Part shown: piece by piece, positions 1-9,091 of the stretch
Numbering within the stretch: position 1 is the first letter of the stretch
How the letters are laid out: every line of letters begins with the position of its first letter
Assembly (NCBI RefSeq): GCF_003270085.1
Contig: NZ_QFDQ01000001.1
Location: 1 to 57,898 of the forward strand
Reading direction: 5' to 3'
DNA: 57,898 nucleotides
Source: Streptomyces triticisoli
Lineage (GTDB): Bacteria > Actinomycetota > Actinomycetes > Streptomycetales > Streptomycetaceae
Made by a program: the position numbers and the translations under genes
Notes under the pieces: model-generated
The model's input: only the letters and a program-made list of their open reading frames with translations
The model's database searches: none
Told to the model about the DNA's origin: nothing

Positions 1-1743
1 CCTCGGGACCCGCCTCGGCGGAGGCGGCCACCGCCCGGCCGGGCACCCGCTCCCCCGCGGCGCCGGACGTCTCCGCGGCCGCGGCCTCGGGGAACGGGGT
101 CTCGGCGACCGCCGGGGCCGCGGCCGGATCCACCGGCGTGGACCCCTCCTCGGCGGCCTGCGCCAGCGCGCCCTTGGTCCGCAGCGGGACCTCCTTGATG
201 AACAGCGAGAACAGGAGGGCGACCGCCGCCAGCGCGGCGGCGATCAGGAAGATGTCGGCGATGCCGTGCCCGTAGGCGCTCTCCATGACCGTGCGCAGCG
301 GCTTCGGCAGCGCGTCCATGTCCGGGATGCTGTCGCTCGCCGAGCCGGAACCGGACAGGGCGGCCGCGTACTTCGGGGGAAGGCCGGCCACACCGTCCCT
401 GACATAGCCGGTGATCCGGTGGGCCATCACCGCACCCAGCGCGGAGACGCCGACCGCACCGCCGAGGGAACGGAAGAAGGTGACCGTGGAGCTGGCCGCG
501 CCGAGGTCGGCCGGTGCCACCTGGTTCTGCGTGCACAGCACCAGGTTCTGCATCATCATGCCGATGCCGAGGCCCAGCAGCGCCATGAAGACGGCCGTCC
601 TCCAGTAGTCCGTGTCGTACCGGATGGTGCCGAGCAGGCCCAGCCCCGCCGTGACCAGCACACCGCCGCCGACCAGCCAGCCCTTCCAGCGCCCGGTACG
701 GGTGATGAGCAGACCGGAGACGGTGGAGGAGACGAACAGACCGCCGATCATCGGAATGGTCAGGACGCCCGACATGGTCGGGGACTCGTCGCGGGCCATC
801 TGGAAGTACTGGCTGAAGAACACGGTCCCGCTGAACATCGCGATACCGACGAACAGCGAGGCGAGCGACGCCAGCGTGATGGTGCGGTTGCGGAACAGCC
901 GCAGCGGGATGATCGGCTCGCTCGCCCTGGCCTCGACGAGCACGAACAGCACACCGAGGACGACCGAACCGGCGACCATCGTGTACGTCTGCCACGACAG
1001 CCAGTCGTACCTGTCACCGGCGAAGGTGACCCAGATCAGCAGCAGCGACACCGCGGCGGAGATCAGGAACGCGCCGGTCCAGTCGACCTTGACCTTCCGC
1101 CGGGCGACGGGCAGGTGCAGGGTCTTCTGCAGGACGATCAGCGCGATCACCGCGAAGGGCACGCCGACGTAGAAGCACCAGCGCCAGCCGAGCCAGGGGG
1201 TGTCGGTGATGACACCGCCGAGCAGCGGGCCGCCGACGGTGGCCACGGCGAAGGTGGCGCCGATGTAACCGGAGTACCGGCCGCGCTCCCGCGGGGAGAT
1301 CATCGCGGCCATGATGATCTGGGCGAGGGCGGCCAGACCGCCGCTGCCGATGCCCTGCACCACACGGCAGGCGATCAGCATGCCCGGGTTGTGCGACAGG
1401 CCCGCGCAGGCCGACGCCAGGACGAAGACGACGAGGGCTATCTGGACGAGCGCCTTCTTGCTGTAGAGGTCGGCGAGCTTGCCCCACAGGGGAGTGGCCG
1501 CGGTCATCGACAGCAGGGCGGCGGTGATCACCCAGGTGTAGGCGGACTGGCCGCCACCGAGGTCACCGATGATCTGCGGCAGCGCGTTGGAGACGATCGT
1601 GGACGACAGGATCGCCACGAACATGCCGAGCATCAGCCCGGAGAGCGCCTCCAGGATCTGCCGGTGCGTCATCGGAGCGCTGCTGGAGGAGCCTCCCCCG
1701 TGTTTGGCGTGGGCCCGCACACCGGCTGGTGTGGTCGTTGCCA
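1..1743 (-). CDS. DHA2-family multidrug efflux MFS transporter (3' end off window)
   Basis: Proton-coupled drug exporter of the cytoplasmic membrane, EmrB/QacA (14-helix DHA2) type. Translation from the ATG at 1743 gives a short Ser-rich cytoplasmic N-terminus, a first helix with SSTIVSNALPQI (the family's D-x-T-I-V-N-x-A-L-P region, here without the usual Asp), and many further hydrophobic segments. A final helix (FLIAAALAAVALLF) is followed by an Ala/Pro/Glu-rich tail. No stop is reached before base 1, so only the extreme C-terminus is missing. The marR gene ends 15 bp upstream on the same strand, so the two form a regulator-pump operon. The substrate cannot be told from sequence. Confidence 0.9.
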
Positions 1744-1758
1744 TGGGCTTCCTTTTTC

Positions 1759-2292
1759 TCACGTGCTTGCGGGTGTACGGGTGGTCTTGGCGACGGGGCC
1801 GGGGTCCGGCTGGGACCCGGGTCCCAGGGGTGCGGGGTGCCGGTTCGCGGTGGACCGGCATTCGCCGAAGCTGGCGCGCAGGCGTGTCATCAGCCGGATG
1901 AGCTGGCCGACCTCGTCGTCGCTCCAGTCGCTCAGCCGCTCGGCGAGCAGGTGGGTGGTCCGCCGGTACAGCTCGTCGAGCAGGTTCACCCCGGCGGGCG
2001 TCAGGCGCAGGATGCGCGAACGCTTGTCCGCGGGGTCCGGGAGCCGTTCGAGCCAGCCGCGCGCGGCGAGGTGTGCGACATGCCGACTGGTCACCGACAG
2101 GTCCACGGAGAGCAGCTCGGCGAGCCTGCTCATGCGCATGTCCCCGTGGCGGCCGAGCAGGGCCAGCACACCGGCCGAGCCGGCCGGGCAGTCGGGCGGC
2201 AGGATCCGCCCCATGCCCCGTTTCACGATTCCGACGGCACCGAGCTGACGCGCCAGCTCCTCGTACTGCTCGTACTGTGCCTGCTCAGCCAT
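1759..2292 (-). CDS. MarR-family transcriptional regulator
   Basis: A 177-residue winged-helix repressor of the MarR family. The central part carries the recognition region (MSRLAELLSVDLSVTSRHV) and the wing (LPDPADKRSRILRLTPAG, with the typical D-x-R). I chose the ATG at 2292 because GGGAG lies just upstream; a GTG at 2295 is the alternative. It is co-directional with, and immediately upstream of, the efflux gene, so it probably represses the pump and itself until a ligand binds. Candidate operators lie upstream at 2308-2392. The C-terminal ~25 residues are Pro/Arg/Thr-rich and probably disordered. Confidence 0.92.
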   Translation of the reverse strand: MAEQAQYEQYEELARQLGAVGIVKRGMGRILPPDCPAGSAGVLALLGRHGDMRMSRLAELLSVDLSVTSRHVAHLAARGWLERLPDPADKRSRILRLTPAGVNLLDELYRRTTHLLAERLSDWSDDEVGQLIRLMTRLRASFGECRSTANRHPAPLGPGSQPDPGPVAKTTRTPAST

Positions 2293-2307
2293 CACACTCC
2301 CGCATTC

Positions 2308-2392
2308 GTTGCTTCGGGCAACAATATGAGTGGTTGGTTGCTGAAGGCAAACAAATTGAGGGTCGGTGGCGCAAAAACTTGGCAAAGGCAAG
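2308..2392. promoter_or_regulatory. Candidate MarR operators: repeated TTGC-N5-GCAA boxes
   Basis: The leader of the marR-efflux operon has an inverted repeat GTTGC-TTCGG-GCAAC at 2308-2322. A second TTGC-N5-GCAA box lies at 2338-2350, about 29 bp away centre to centre. A looser CTTG-N7-CAAG box lies at 2378-2392. MarR proteins usually bind such palindromes over their own promoter, so these are likely autoregulatory sites. The assignment is inferred from position and symmetry only. Confidence 0.5.
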
Positions 2393-2542
2393 TATTGATG
2401 TCCGTAAACCCGCAGGTGAACAAGTGGCCCGTCCGGGGCGGCAGACCCCAGGGCCGGCCGCACTCACTCCGGTGCGTGTCGAGCGAGGGCGGAACCACCC
2501 CACTTGGGCAAGCGTCCAGCGTCTTCGCTAGGGTCTCGGGCC

Positions 2543-2737
2543 ATGGCTAACACCCAGGGCCCCCAGGGCAACTACGACCCCGCCGGCAGCACCCAGATGT
2601 TCCGCGCGTTCGTCGACGAGGCTCCCCAGGGCGGGCAGCAGCAGCAGGCCGCCTCAGGCCCGCGCATCGGCCTGATCGTCGGTGTCGTCGTCGCCGTGGC
2701 GATCGTCGTGGCCGTCGCCTGGCTCGCGCTCAAGTAG
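2543..2737 (+). CDS. Small single-pass membrane protein, unknown function
   Basis: A 64-residue protein: a hydrophilic, Gln-rich N-terminal half followed by one C-terminal transmembrane helix (about residues 42-62, GLIVGVVVAVAIVVAVAWLA) ending in a Lys. The ATG at 2543 is favoured because it removes an unlikely Arg-rich extension. It is convergent with sigN and shares a perfect palindromic terminator with it. The function is unknown; small tail-anchored proteins like this are common in Streptomyces. Confidence 0.75.
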   Translation: MANTQGPQGNYDPAGSTQMFRAFVDEAPQGGQQQQAASGPRIGLIVGVVVAVAIVVAVAWLALK

Positions 2738-2758
2738 GGCGATCAGGAGCACGAGAAA

Positions 2759-2791
2759 TCAGCCACCATGGCACCGTGCCATGGTGGCTGA
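2759..2791. terminator. Bidirectional terminator palindrome
   Basis: A perfect inverted repeat with 16-bp arms (TCAGCCACCATGGCAC and its complement) around a single central C. It lies between the convergent small membrane protein gene and sigN, so it can serve both. There is no T-tract, as is usual for Streptomyces terminators. Confidence 0.7.
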
Positions 2792-2826
2792 CGCCCCGTC
2801 GACGGGGAAGGACCGACCCGAACGGA

Positions 2827-3738
2827 TCAGTCCGAGATGAGCCCCTCCCGCAGTTGTGCGAGAGTCCGCGTCAGCAGCCGTGAGACGTGCATCTGCGAGA
2901 TGCCGACCTCCTCGCCGATCTGCGACTGGGTCATGTTGGCGAAGAAGCGCAGCATGATGATCCGCCGCTCGCGGGGCGGCAGCTTGGCCAGCAGGGGCTT
3001 GAGCGACTCGCGGTACTCCACGCCCTCCAGCGCCGTGTCCTCGTAACCGAGGCGGTCCGCCAGGGAGCCCTCGCCGCCGTCGTCCTCGGGGGCCGGGGAG
3101 TCCAGCGAGGAGGCGGTGTAGGCGTTGCCCACCGCGAGGCCGTCGACCACGTCCTCCTCCGACACCCCTAGGGCGGCGGCCAGTTCGGTGACCGTCGGGG
3201 AGCGGTCGAGCTTCTGGGAGAGCTCGTCGGACGCCTTCGTCAGAGCCAGGCGCAGCTCCTGCAGGCGCCTGGGCACCCGCACCGACCACGACGTGTCGCG
3301 GAAGAAGCGCTTGATCTCGCCCACGACCGTCGGCATCGCGAAGGTCGGGAACTCCACGCCCCGCTCGCAGTCGAAGCGGTCGATCGCCTTGATCAGGCCG
3401 ATCGTGCCGACCTGGACGATGTCCTCCATCGGCTCGTTGCGGGAGCGGAAGCGGGCCGCCGCGTAGCGGACCAGCGGGAGGTTGAGCTCGATCAGGGTGT
3501 CCCGGACGTAGGCACGCTCGGGGCTGTCCTCGTCGAGTGCGGCGAGCCGCAGGAACAGGGAGCGGGACAGGGTGCGGGTGTCGATGCTCTCCGAGGCCGG
3601 AAGAGCCGTGGCGGGAGCGGCCTCGAGGGCCGCCACATCGTCGAGGGCGTCGAGGGCGTCGATCGGCTCGAGCGCCGGGGAGGGCGTCTCGCTCTTCGTG
3701 AGCGTCAGCACCTTGGAGCTGCCCTGTTCTGCGGACAT
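2827..3738 (-). CDS. sigN: SigB/SigF-family RNA polymerase sigma factor SigN
   Basis: A group 3 sigma factor of the SigB/SigF/SigG type, 303 residues from the ATG at 3738, which has a strong GGGGGTGG ribosome site. The -10-binding region 2 contains [20 protein letters not shown] and [16 protein letters not shown]. Region 4 carries the helix-turn-helix [20 protein letters not shown]. The N-terminal ~65 residues are Ala/Glu-rich and poorly conserved. It lies directly downstream of sigF with about 250 bp between them, an arrangement I recall for sigN-sigF in S. coelicolor; the symbol rests on that memory. Such sigmas act in stress response or sporulation and are usually held by anti-sigma factors, none of which is encoded here. 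Confidence 0.88.
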   Translation of the reverse strand: MSAEQGSSKVLTLTKSETPSPALEPIDALDALDDVAALEAAPATALPASESIDTRTLSRSLFLRLAALDEDSPERAYVRDTLIELNLPLVRYAAARFRSRNEPMEDIVQVGTIGLIKAIDRFDCERGVEFPTFAMPTVVGEIKRFFRDTSWSVRVPRRLQELRLALTKASDELSQKLDRSPTVTELAAALGVSEEDVVDGLAVGNAYTASSLDSPAPEDDGGEGSLADRLGYEDTALEGVEYRESLKPLLAKLPPRERRIIMLRFFANMTQSQIGEEVGISQMHVSRLLTRTLAQLREGLISD

Positions 3739-3985
3739 GCCACCCCCTTTGGGTCGCGGGACGGTCGCGGCCGCGCCCTTCGAAGAGAAGAGCGCAGTCC
3801 TCACCTGAGATACCGGAGCCGAAGCCACGGCAAACGCGCTTCCCGCAGAATGTCACATGTCGGCAACGCGCTGTAGGTACTTGTCGACATCCGAGGCGCG
3901 AATCAGCCCTGGAAACAAGGGGTCTGACGGCTTTTCGGGCCGAAGATGTCGGGAACCACCCAGGTGGGCGATTCGCCCGTGCCGG

Positions 3986-4831
3986 TTACGCCTCGATCCT
4001 GTTTGCGGATCGCAGCCGCTGGAAGCTACGCGCGAGTAGCCGGGAGACGTGCATCTGGGAGACACCGAGTTCCGCGCTGATCTGCGACTGGGTGAGATTG
4101 CTGTAGTAGCGCAGCAGCAGGATTCTCTGCTCCCGTTCGGGGAGCTGGACGAGGAGGTGGCGGACCAGGTCGCGGTGTTCGACGCCGTCGAGGGCCGGGT
4201 CCTCGTAGCCGAGCCGGTCCAGCAGTCCGGGCAGCCCGTCGCCCTCCTGGGCCGCCTCCAGGGAGGTCGCGTGGTACGAGCGTCCCGCCTCGATGCAGGA
4301 GAGCACCTCGTCCTCGGTGATGCGCAGCCGCTCGGCGATCTCGGCGGTCGTGGGGGAGCGGCCGAAGGCGGTCGTCAGGTCCTCGGTGGCGCTGTTGACC
4401 TGCACCCACAACTCGTGCAGCCGGCGCGGGACGTGGACGGTGCGGACGTTGTCGCGGAAGTAGCGCTTGATCTCGCCGACGACCGTCGGCATGGCGAAGG
4501 TCGGGAACTGCACGCCCCGGTCCGGGTCGAAGCGGTCGATGGCGTTGATGAGCCCGATGGTGCCGACCTGGACGACGTCCTCCATCGGCTCGTTGCGGGA
4601 GCGGAAGCGGGCGGCGGCGTAGCGTACGAGTGGGAGGTTCGCCTCGATGAGCGCCCCTCGCACGCGGGCATGTTCCGGTGAGCCCGGTTCGAGCTCCTTC
4701 AACTGGGTGAAGAGCACCTGGGTGAGGGCCCGGGTGTCGGCCCCGCGCCGCTTCTCCGGGGGCGGGGCGGCGGCGGGGGCGGCCGTCTGGGCGGAGGCTC
4801 CCTCCGGGGGCGGCGCAGTCCTGGCCGACAC
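3986..4831 (-). CDS. sigF: Sporulation sigma factor SigF
   Basis: An RNA polymerase sigma factor of the SigB/SigF family that directs late spore-maturation genes in Streptomyces. Region 2 contains [20 protein letters not shown] and [16 protein letters not shown]; region 3 contains the [14 protein letters not shown] segment; region 4 ends with [19 protein letters not shown]. The body matches S. coelicolor SigF as I remember it. I chose the GTG at 4831 (281 residues, GAAGAGGTGG eight bases upstream). A TTG at 4870 would add 13 residues. It is very similar to the adjacent sigN product, consistent with an old duplication. Transcription would come from upstream of 4870. Confidence 0.9.
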   Translation of the reverse strand: MSARTAPPPEGASAQTAAPAAAPPPEKRRGADTRALTQVLFTQLKELEPGSPEHARVRGALIEANLPLVRYAAARFRSRNEPMEDVVQVGTIGLINAIDRFDPDRGVQFPTFAMPTVVGEIKRYFRDNVRTVHVPRRLHELWVQVNSATEDLTTAFGRSPTTAEIAERLRITEDEVLSCIEAGRSYHATSLEAAQEGDGLPGLLDRLGYEDPALDGVEHRDLVRHLLVQLPEREQRILLLRYYSNLTQSQISAELGVSQMHVSRLLARSFQRLRSANRIEA

Positions 4832-5032
4832 GGTCAACGCCACCTCTTCGTCGATCAACTCATCCAGCAAAAGCGGTCATAGCATCACAAGACAGCTGCA
4901 TGGGGTTCAAGCACCACATACTCACGTGTTGAGGGGCGAAATGGCACGTAAGGTGCGGAAAGGTGGCGCGCCGTTCCGGTGTGGGACCGACCGTGCGGCC
5001 GTACGACCGTACGGCTGAGGAATCCGCGGCCG

Positions 5033-5326
5033 TCAGAACTCGTAGTCGGCGATCACCCACGTGGCGAATTCCCGCCACTGGGCGACGCCCGCCTGGTGGG
5101 CCGGGTGCTCCAGGTACCGGCGCAGGGCGTCGGTGTCCTCGACCGCCGAGTTGATCGCGAAGTCGTAGGCGATGGGCCGGTCGCTGACGTTCCAGCCGCA
5201 CTCCCAGAAGCGCAGCTCGTCGATCTGGCCGCCGAGGGCGCGGAAGGCCTCCACGCCCGCCACGACGCGCGGGTCGTCGCGCTCGACACCCTCGTCCAGC
5301 TTGAACAGGACCAGGTGGCGGATCAT
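5033..5326 (-). CDS. Dabb (stress-responsive A/B barrel) domain protein
   Basis: A 97-residue protein that starts MIRHLVLFKL and contains the dimeric alpha/beta-barrel fold pattern of the Dabb family (IAYDFAINSAVEDTDALRRY, then a C-terminal ADYEF strand). Family members bind small ligands or act in polyketide cyclisation; no catalytic role can be assigned. Its ATG overlaps the stop of the preceding small membrane protein gene (TGATG), so the two are translationally coupled. Confidence 0.85.
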   Translation of the reverse strand: MIRHLVLFKLDEGVERDDPRVVAGVEAFRALGGQIDELRFWECGWNVSDRPIAYDFAINSAVEDTDALRRYLEHPAHQAGVAQWREFATWVIADYEF

Positions 5327-5502
5327 CACTCTCCTCTGCTGGCAACCCACGTCATGAAGTCGCCGATGGCCTTGGCGGCGTCCGAGATGCCCTCGAACGC
5401 TATCCGGACGTAGCCCGTCGCCCCGTCCGGATCGGTGATGATCACGTACAGTGCGAAGGCCACGAGCACATAGACGGCGATCTTCTTGGCGTTCATCGCC
5501 AT
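5326..5502 (-). CDS. Small membrane protein coupled to the Dabb gene
   Basis: A 58-residue protein with one transmembrane helix near the N-terminus (KKIAVYVLVAFALYVIITD), then an amphipathic C-terminal segment. The start at 5502 has GGGGGAG six bases upstream; a second ATG follows two codons later. Its stop overlaps the Dabb start by one base. The function is unknown; the pair may form a small membrane-associated module. Confidence 0.75.
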   Translation of the reverse strand: MAMNAKKIAVYVLVAFALYVIITDPDGATGYVRIAFEGISDAAKAIGDFMTWVASRGE

Positions 5503-5603
5503 CGCGGTCTCCCCCTGTCGCTGGTTGTCCTGTCGTCGACTGCCCTGGCGCGAGCCTGCCTGTCGAAGATCCGTACCGGGCCGAGCGCTGTAGATGATCG
5601 CAC

Positions 5604-5634
5604 GAAGGGCCCCGTCCGGTGGACGGGGCCCTTC
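5604..5634 (-). terminator. Terminator after tRNA-Ser(CGA)
   Basis: A 14-bp perfect stem (GAAGGGCCCCGTCC) with a 3-base loop, immediately 3' of the tRNA on the minus strand. Confidence 0.75.
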
Positions 5635-5639
5635 TCGAG

Positions 5640-5724
5640 CGGTAGCGGTGGGATTTGAACCCACGGTGACTTGCGCCACACTCGCTTTCGAGGCGAGCTC
5701 CTTCGGCCGCTCGGACACGCTACC
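5640..5724 (-). tRNA. tRNA-Ser (anticodon CGA)
   Basis: Reading the minus strand gives a class II tRNA of 85 nt. The acceptor stem pairs GGTAGCG with CGCTACC and has a G discriminator. The anticodon loop centres on CGA, there is a long variable arm, and the T-loop reads GGTTCAAATCC. CCA is not encoded. It decodes UCG serine codons. Confidence 0.95.
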
Positions 5725-5811
5725 GAGGGAGACCTTACAGCACGGGTGGCCGTGCTCCGAAATTCGTTTCCCGGCAGGAGCCGGACGGGAGAACCCGGGG
5801 CGGGCCCGGGC

Positions 5812-6267
5812 TCAGCGGCCGCGGAAGAAGTCGGTGAGCAGCGCGGCGCACTCGTCGGCGAGGACGCCCTCGATCACCTCGGGCCGGTGGTTGAGCCGCC
5901 GGTCCCGTACCACGTCCCACAGGGAGCCGGCGGCGCCCGCCTTCTCGTCGCGGGCGCCGTAGACCACCCGGTCCACGCGGGACAGGACGATCGCGCCGGC
6001 GCACATCGTGCACGGCTCCAGCGTGACCACCAGCGTGCAGCCGGACAGCCGCCACTGCCCGGCCTTCGCGGCGGCCCGCCGGATGGCGAGGACCTCCGCG
6101 TGGGCGGTCGGGTCGCCGGTGGCCTCGCGCTCGTTGTGGCCGGCGCCGAGCACGGTCGTACCGTCGCCGGACAGCACGACGGCGCCGACGGGGACGTCCC
6201 CGCCCCGGACGGCCCGTCCGGCCTCGTCCAGGGCGAGCCGCATCGCGGCCCGCCAGCGGTCGCGCAC
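5812..6267 (-). CDS. tadA: tRNA-specific adenosine-34 deaminase TadA
   Basis: A zinc deaminase that converts wobble A34 to inosine in tRNA-Arg(ACG). Visible motifs are the substrate/zinc HAE (PTAHAEVLAI) and the paired-cysteine PCTMCAGAI, with the GDVPVGAVV strand near the N-terminus. At 151 residues from the GTG at 6267 it has the usual length; an ATG at 6243 is an alternative start. It follows its conserved companion gene (6336-6890) on the same strand. Confidence 0.93.
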   Translation of the reverse strand: MRDRWRAAMRLALDEAGRAVRGGDVPVGAVVLSGDGTTVLGAGHNEREATGDPTAHAEVLAIRRAAAKAGQWRLSGCTLVVTLEPCTMCAGAIVLSRVDRVVYGARDEKAGAAGSLWDVVRDRRLNHRPEVIEGVLADECAALLTDFFRGR

Positions 6268-6335
6268 CGGGTCCGGGACCCCGGCCGTCCTCGGCGTTCT
6301 GCTCGTGTCCGGTGTGTCCGGTGTGCCCGGCCCGC

Positions 6336-6890
6336 TCAGCGGACGGTCTCCAGGACCTCCGAGGCGCCCAGGGCGTCGGCGATCGCGCTCAGCGCGTCCT
6401 CCGCGTCCAGGGTGCGCAGCTCCTTCGCGCTGACGCCCAGGTCGTCGAGGATCTCGCCGTCGCCCAGCGGGCTGTGCGTGATGGTTTCGGCGGACGACGG
6501 CTCCTCGTCGTCCTCGGCGGACGCCGGCTCACCGTCCTCCGTGCCGTCGAGGTCGAGGGAGTCCAGGTCGGGGCCGTCGTCGCCGGGTTCCCGGCCGAGC
6601 AGTTCGTCGGTGAGCAGGATCTCGCCGTACGAACTGCGGGCAGCGGCGGCGGCGTCGGAGACGTAGATACGAGGGTCGTCCTCGCCGTCCACGCGGACGA
6701 CGCCGAACCACGCGTCCTCCTGCTCGATCAGGACGAGCACCGTGTCGTCGTCGGCCGAGGCCTCCCGGGCCAGGTCGGCCAGGTCGGCCAGCGTCTCCAC
6801 GTCGTCGAGCTCTGTGTCGCTCGCTTCCCACCCGTCTTCGGTGCGCGCGAGCAGTGCGGCGAAGTACACCGTGACTCTCCCACTGGTCAT
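6336..6890 (-). CDS. tRNA adenosine deaminase-associated protein
   Basis: A 184-residue acidic actinobacterial protein that is regularly found next to tadA. The N-terminal part ([18 protein letters not shown]) and the later [20 protein letters not shown] segment form the recognisable core. A long Asp/Glu/Ser-rich linker leads to a conserved C-terminal piece ([20 protein letters not shown]). The molecular role is unknown; the name comes from gene neighbourhood. It probably forms an operon with tadA, 68 bp apart. Confidence 0.85.
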   Translation of the reverse strand: MTSGRVTVYFAALLARTEDGWEASDTELDDVETLADLADLAREASADDDTVLVLIEQEDAWFGVVRVDGEDDPRIYVSDAAAAARSSYGEILLTDELLGREPGDDGPDLDSLDLDGTEDGEPASAEDDEEPSSAETITHSPLGDGEILDDLGVSAKELRTLDAEDALSAIADALGASEVLETVR

Positions 6891-7024
6891 AGGCGTGCCG
6901 GTTGGGGGTCCCCCCGGCGGAGGTTCTGGGCGGGAAGAGCTGGGCTCCGAGCCCCACCCATTCGGAATCGTGGCAGAAACAAGGCCTTCAGGGGACGTCT
7001 TCGCCTCCCTGTGTCCGGCGGTTT

Positions 7025-7055
7025 CGTCGGTACGTCGGTACGTCGGTACGTCGGT
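7025..7055. repeat. Tandem 8-bp repeat (CGTCGGTA)
   Basis: Three full copies and one 7-bp partial copy of CGTCGGTA lie in the 300-bp gap upstream of the tadA-associated gene. No gene covers it; I see nothing else definite in 6891-7189. Confidence 0.85.
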
Positions 7056-7189
7056 GAAGGGCTCACCGGCACAGTCGTTGCCGCCGCATCCGGATCGTAC
7101 GCGGCTTTCCCCGGGCGTCCACGCACGTCCACCGCCCGGGCGTCCGCACGGGTGTCGCTCTTCCCGCGTGTCCTCCGGGCGTGTTCCGC

Positions 7190-7420
7190 CTACCAGCGGA
7201 ACGTGCGCATGCGCAGGGCGCGCCGCAGCCGGGCGGTTTTGGCGCGGCGGGGCTGGACGCGGTCGCGCAGGGCGCGTGCCTCGGCGAGTTCGCGCAGGAA
7301 GAGGGCCCGTCGGCGCCGGCGCTCGCTGTCGGTCTCAGGCATGTCCGCCGTCTTCGGCGCGTCCACCGCCTCCGGCTGTGCGTGCGGCGACGGATTCTTG
7401 CGGTATTCCCGGTCAGGCAT
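7190..7420 (-). CDS. Small basic protein, unknown function
   Basis: About 76 residues from the ATG at 7420. The N-terminal half is Pro/Glu/Asp-rich, and the C-terminal half is a strongly basic, probably helical stretch ([18 protein letters not shown], then [15 protein letters not shown]). It lies divergent from upp. It resembles nucleic-acid-binding small proteins only in composition. I do not recognise a family, and it could also start further upstream. Confidence 0.55.
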   Translation of the reverse strand: MPDREYRKNPSPHAQPEAVDAPKTADMPETDSERRRRRALFLRELAEARALRDRVQPRRAKTARLRRALRMRTFRW

Positions 7421-7569
7421 TGGTTCACCACCCCAGTCCGTCCCTCCCACTTTCCCTCGGACGGGGGCTTGATGCCACAACAGCGCACGGTGGCAGGGGT
7501 GCGGCCGGGGGCGCCGGGGCGGCGACGGCAGGGGGACGGGCGGATTCGGGGCCCGGTTACTGTTGGCAC

Positions 7570-8205
7570 ATGCGTCTCCACGTCGTCGACCACCCCCTGG
7601 TCGCCCACAAGCTCACCACGCTGCGCGACCGGCGCACCGACTCCGCGACCTTCCGCCGGCTCGCCGACGAACTGGTCACCCTGCTCGCCTACGAGGCGAC
7701 GCGGGACGTGCGCACCGAGCAGGTCGACATCGACACGCCGGTCGCCCGGACCACCGGCGTCAAGCTCGCCCGCCCGCGGCCCCTGGTGGTGCCGATCCTG
7801 CGGGCCGGGCTCGGCATGCTGGACGGCATGGTCCGGCTGCTGCCGACCGCCGAGGTGGGCTTCCTCGGCATGATCCGCAACGAGGAGACGCTGCAGGCGT
7901 CGACGTACGCCACACGCATGCCGGAGGACCTCTCCGGTCGTCAGGTCTACGTCCTCGACCCGATGCTCGCCACCGGCGGCACCCTGGTCGCGGCGATACA
8001 GGAGCTGATCAAGCGCGGCGCCGACGACGTGACCGCGGTGGTGCTCCTGGCCGCCCCCGAGGGCGTCGCGGTCATGGAACGCGACCTGGCGGGCACCCCG
8101 GTGACCGTCGTGACGGCGTCGGTCGACGAACACCTCGACGAGCACGGCTACATCGTCCCGGGCCTGGGAGACGCGGGCGATCGGATGTACGGGGCGGCGG
8201 AGTAG
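7570..8205 (+). CDS. upp: Uracil phosphoribosyltransferase
   Basis: Salvages uracil with PRPP to give UMP. The 211-residue product has the expected length and starts [16 protein letters not shown]. It carries the [12 protein letters not shown] loop, the PRPP-binding DPMLATGGT motif (about residues 132-140) and the C-terminal uracil-binding [13 protein letters not shown] segment. Start at the ATG at 7570. A strong terminator follows, so it is probably monocistronic. Confidence 0.97.
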   Translation: MRLHVVDHPLVAHKLTTLRDRRTDSATFRRLADELVTLLAYEATRDVRTEQVDIDTPVARTTGVKLARPRPLVVPILRAGLGMLDGMVRLLPTAEVGFLGMIRNEETLQASTYATRMPEDLSGRQVYVLDPMLATGGTLVAAIQELIKRGADDVTAVVLLAAPEGVAVMERDLAGTPVTVVTASVDEHLDEHGYIVPGLGDAGDRMYGAAE

Positions 8206-8270
8206 GGTCCCGCCGCAAGGCCGTCTGCCTGCGCGGGCGACCGGAGCCGCGCGGGCAACGGAGCGGTACG

Positions 8271-8309
8271 GCGCTCGGTCCGCCCCTTCCGGGATGGCCG
8301 AGCGCTTTT
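8271..8309 (+). terminator. Rho-independent terminator of upp
   Basis: GCGCTCGG at 8271-8278 pairs with CCGAGCGC at 8298-8305, followed by TTTT. This classic stem plus T-run lies 65 bp after the upp stop. Confidence 0.85.
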
Positions 8310-8329
8310 GTGTGCGGCCGTACGGCCGC

Positions 8330-8983
8330 TCAGCAGCTCTTCTTCGCCGGGGCCGCCGTCGGCTTCGGGGCGTTCAGGGCGGCCAGGGCCTTCTCCGCGG
8401 CCGCCTGCTGGGTCAGCTCCTTGAAGCCCGTGCCGATGATCAGGTCGACCTCCGTGCCCTTGCGGGTGTCGGTACGGCTCTCGGCGCCGGCGAGCTGGGT
8501 GGCGAGGACGGGCAGCGAGGTGTTCAGCGAGGAGGCCGGACCGAGGAGGATCCCGGCGCCCTTGACCTTCTTGTCGAACTCCTTGGTCGCGTTGCCCACC
8601 TGGCCGATGCGGAAGCCGCGCTTCTTCAGCTCGTCCGCGGTCTGCTTGGCCAGGCCGCTGCGGGGCGTGGCGTTGAGGACGTTGACGGTGATCCGGCCCG
8701 GCTTGGGCAGCGCGGGGGCCGCGCTCGCCGCCGACGGGTTCGCGGTGGGTGCCGTCTTCGGCGAGCAGTCCCCCTTGGTGCCGGCCGCCGAGGCCTTCTT
8801 GCCGCCGCCGGTGAAGACGTCGATGAGCTGCAGGGTGCCCCAGCCGATCACACCGAGCACCGCGACGGAGGCGACGGCGAGGAGCACGAGCCTGCCGCGC
8901 TTCCGAGGCCTGTGCATCCGCGGGTACTTGTTCCCCGTGATCCGGTACTTCCCGCCCATGCCGGGGGGAGTCAGCATGCTCAT
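8330..8983 (-). CDS. LytR C-terminal-domain membrane protein
   Basis: A 217-residue membrane-anchored extracytoplasmic protein. A basic N-terminus (HRPRKRGR) precedes one transmembrane helix (about residues 31-52) and a Pro/Ala-rich linker. The LytR_C domain starts at about residue 95 (RITVNVLNATPRSGLA) and continues through GFRIGQVGNATKEF to DLIIGTGF. The catalytic LytR-CpsA-Psr domain is absent, so it is not itself a wall-polymer ligase; the role is unknown but probably at the cell envelope. It is convergent with upp. Confidence 0.87.
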   Translation of the reverse strand: MSMLTPPGMGGKYRITGNKYPRMHRPRKRGRLVLLAVASVAVLGVIGWGTLQLIDVFTGGGKKASAAGTKGDCSPKTAPTANPSAASAAPALPKPGRITVNVLNATPRSGLAKQTADELKKRGFRIGQVGNATKEFDKKVKGAGILLGPASSLNTSLPVLATQLAGAESRTDTRKGTEVDLIIGTGFKELTQQAAAEKALAALNAPKPTAAPAKKSC

Positions 8984-9091
8984 GGGCGCAGCGTAGTGCG
9001 CAGGAGCGGTGATTCCTACCAGATGATCATTCGATACCGCGCAGGAGAACCCAAAAGGTCCAAGCCGTTATCGAACGGCGACCCGGACGGC

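Noticed and set aside
266..2248. Long plus-strand frame opposite the efflux and marR genes
   Set aside because: Composition is the Arg/Gly/Asp-rich pattern of antisense reading in high-GC DNA; the minus-strand frames have clear family motifs.
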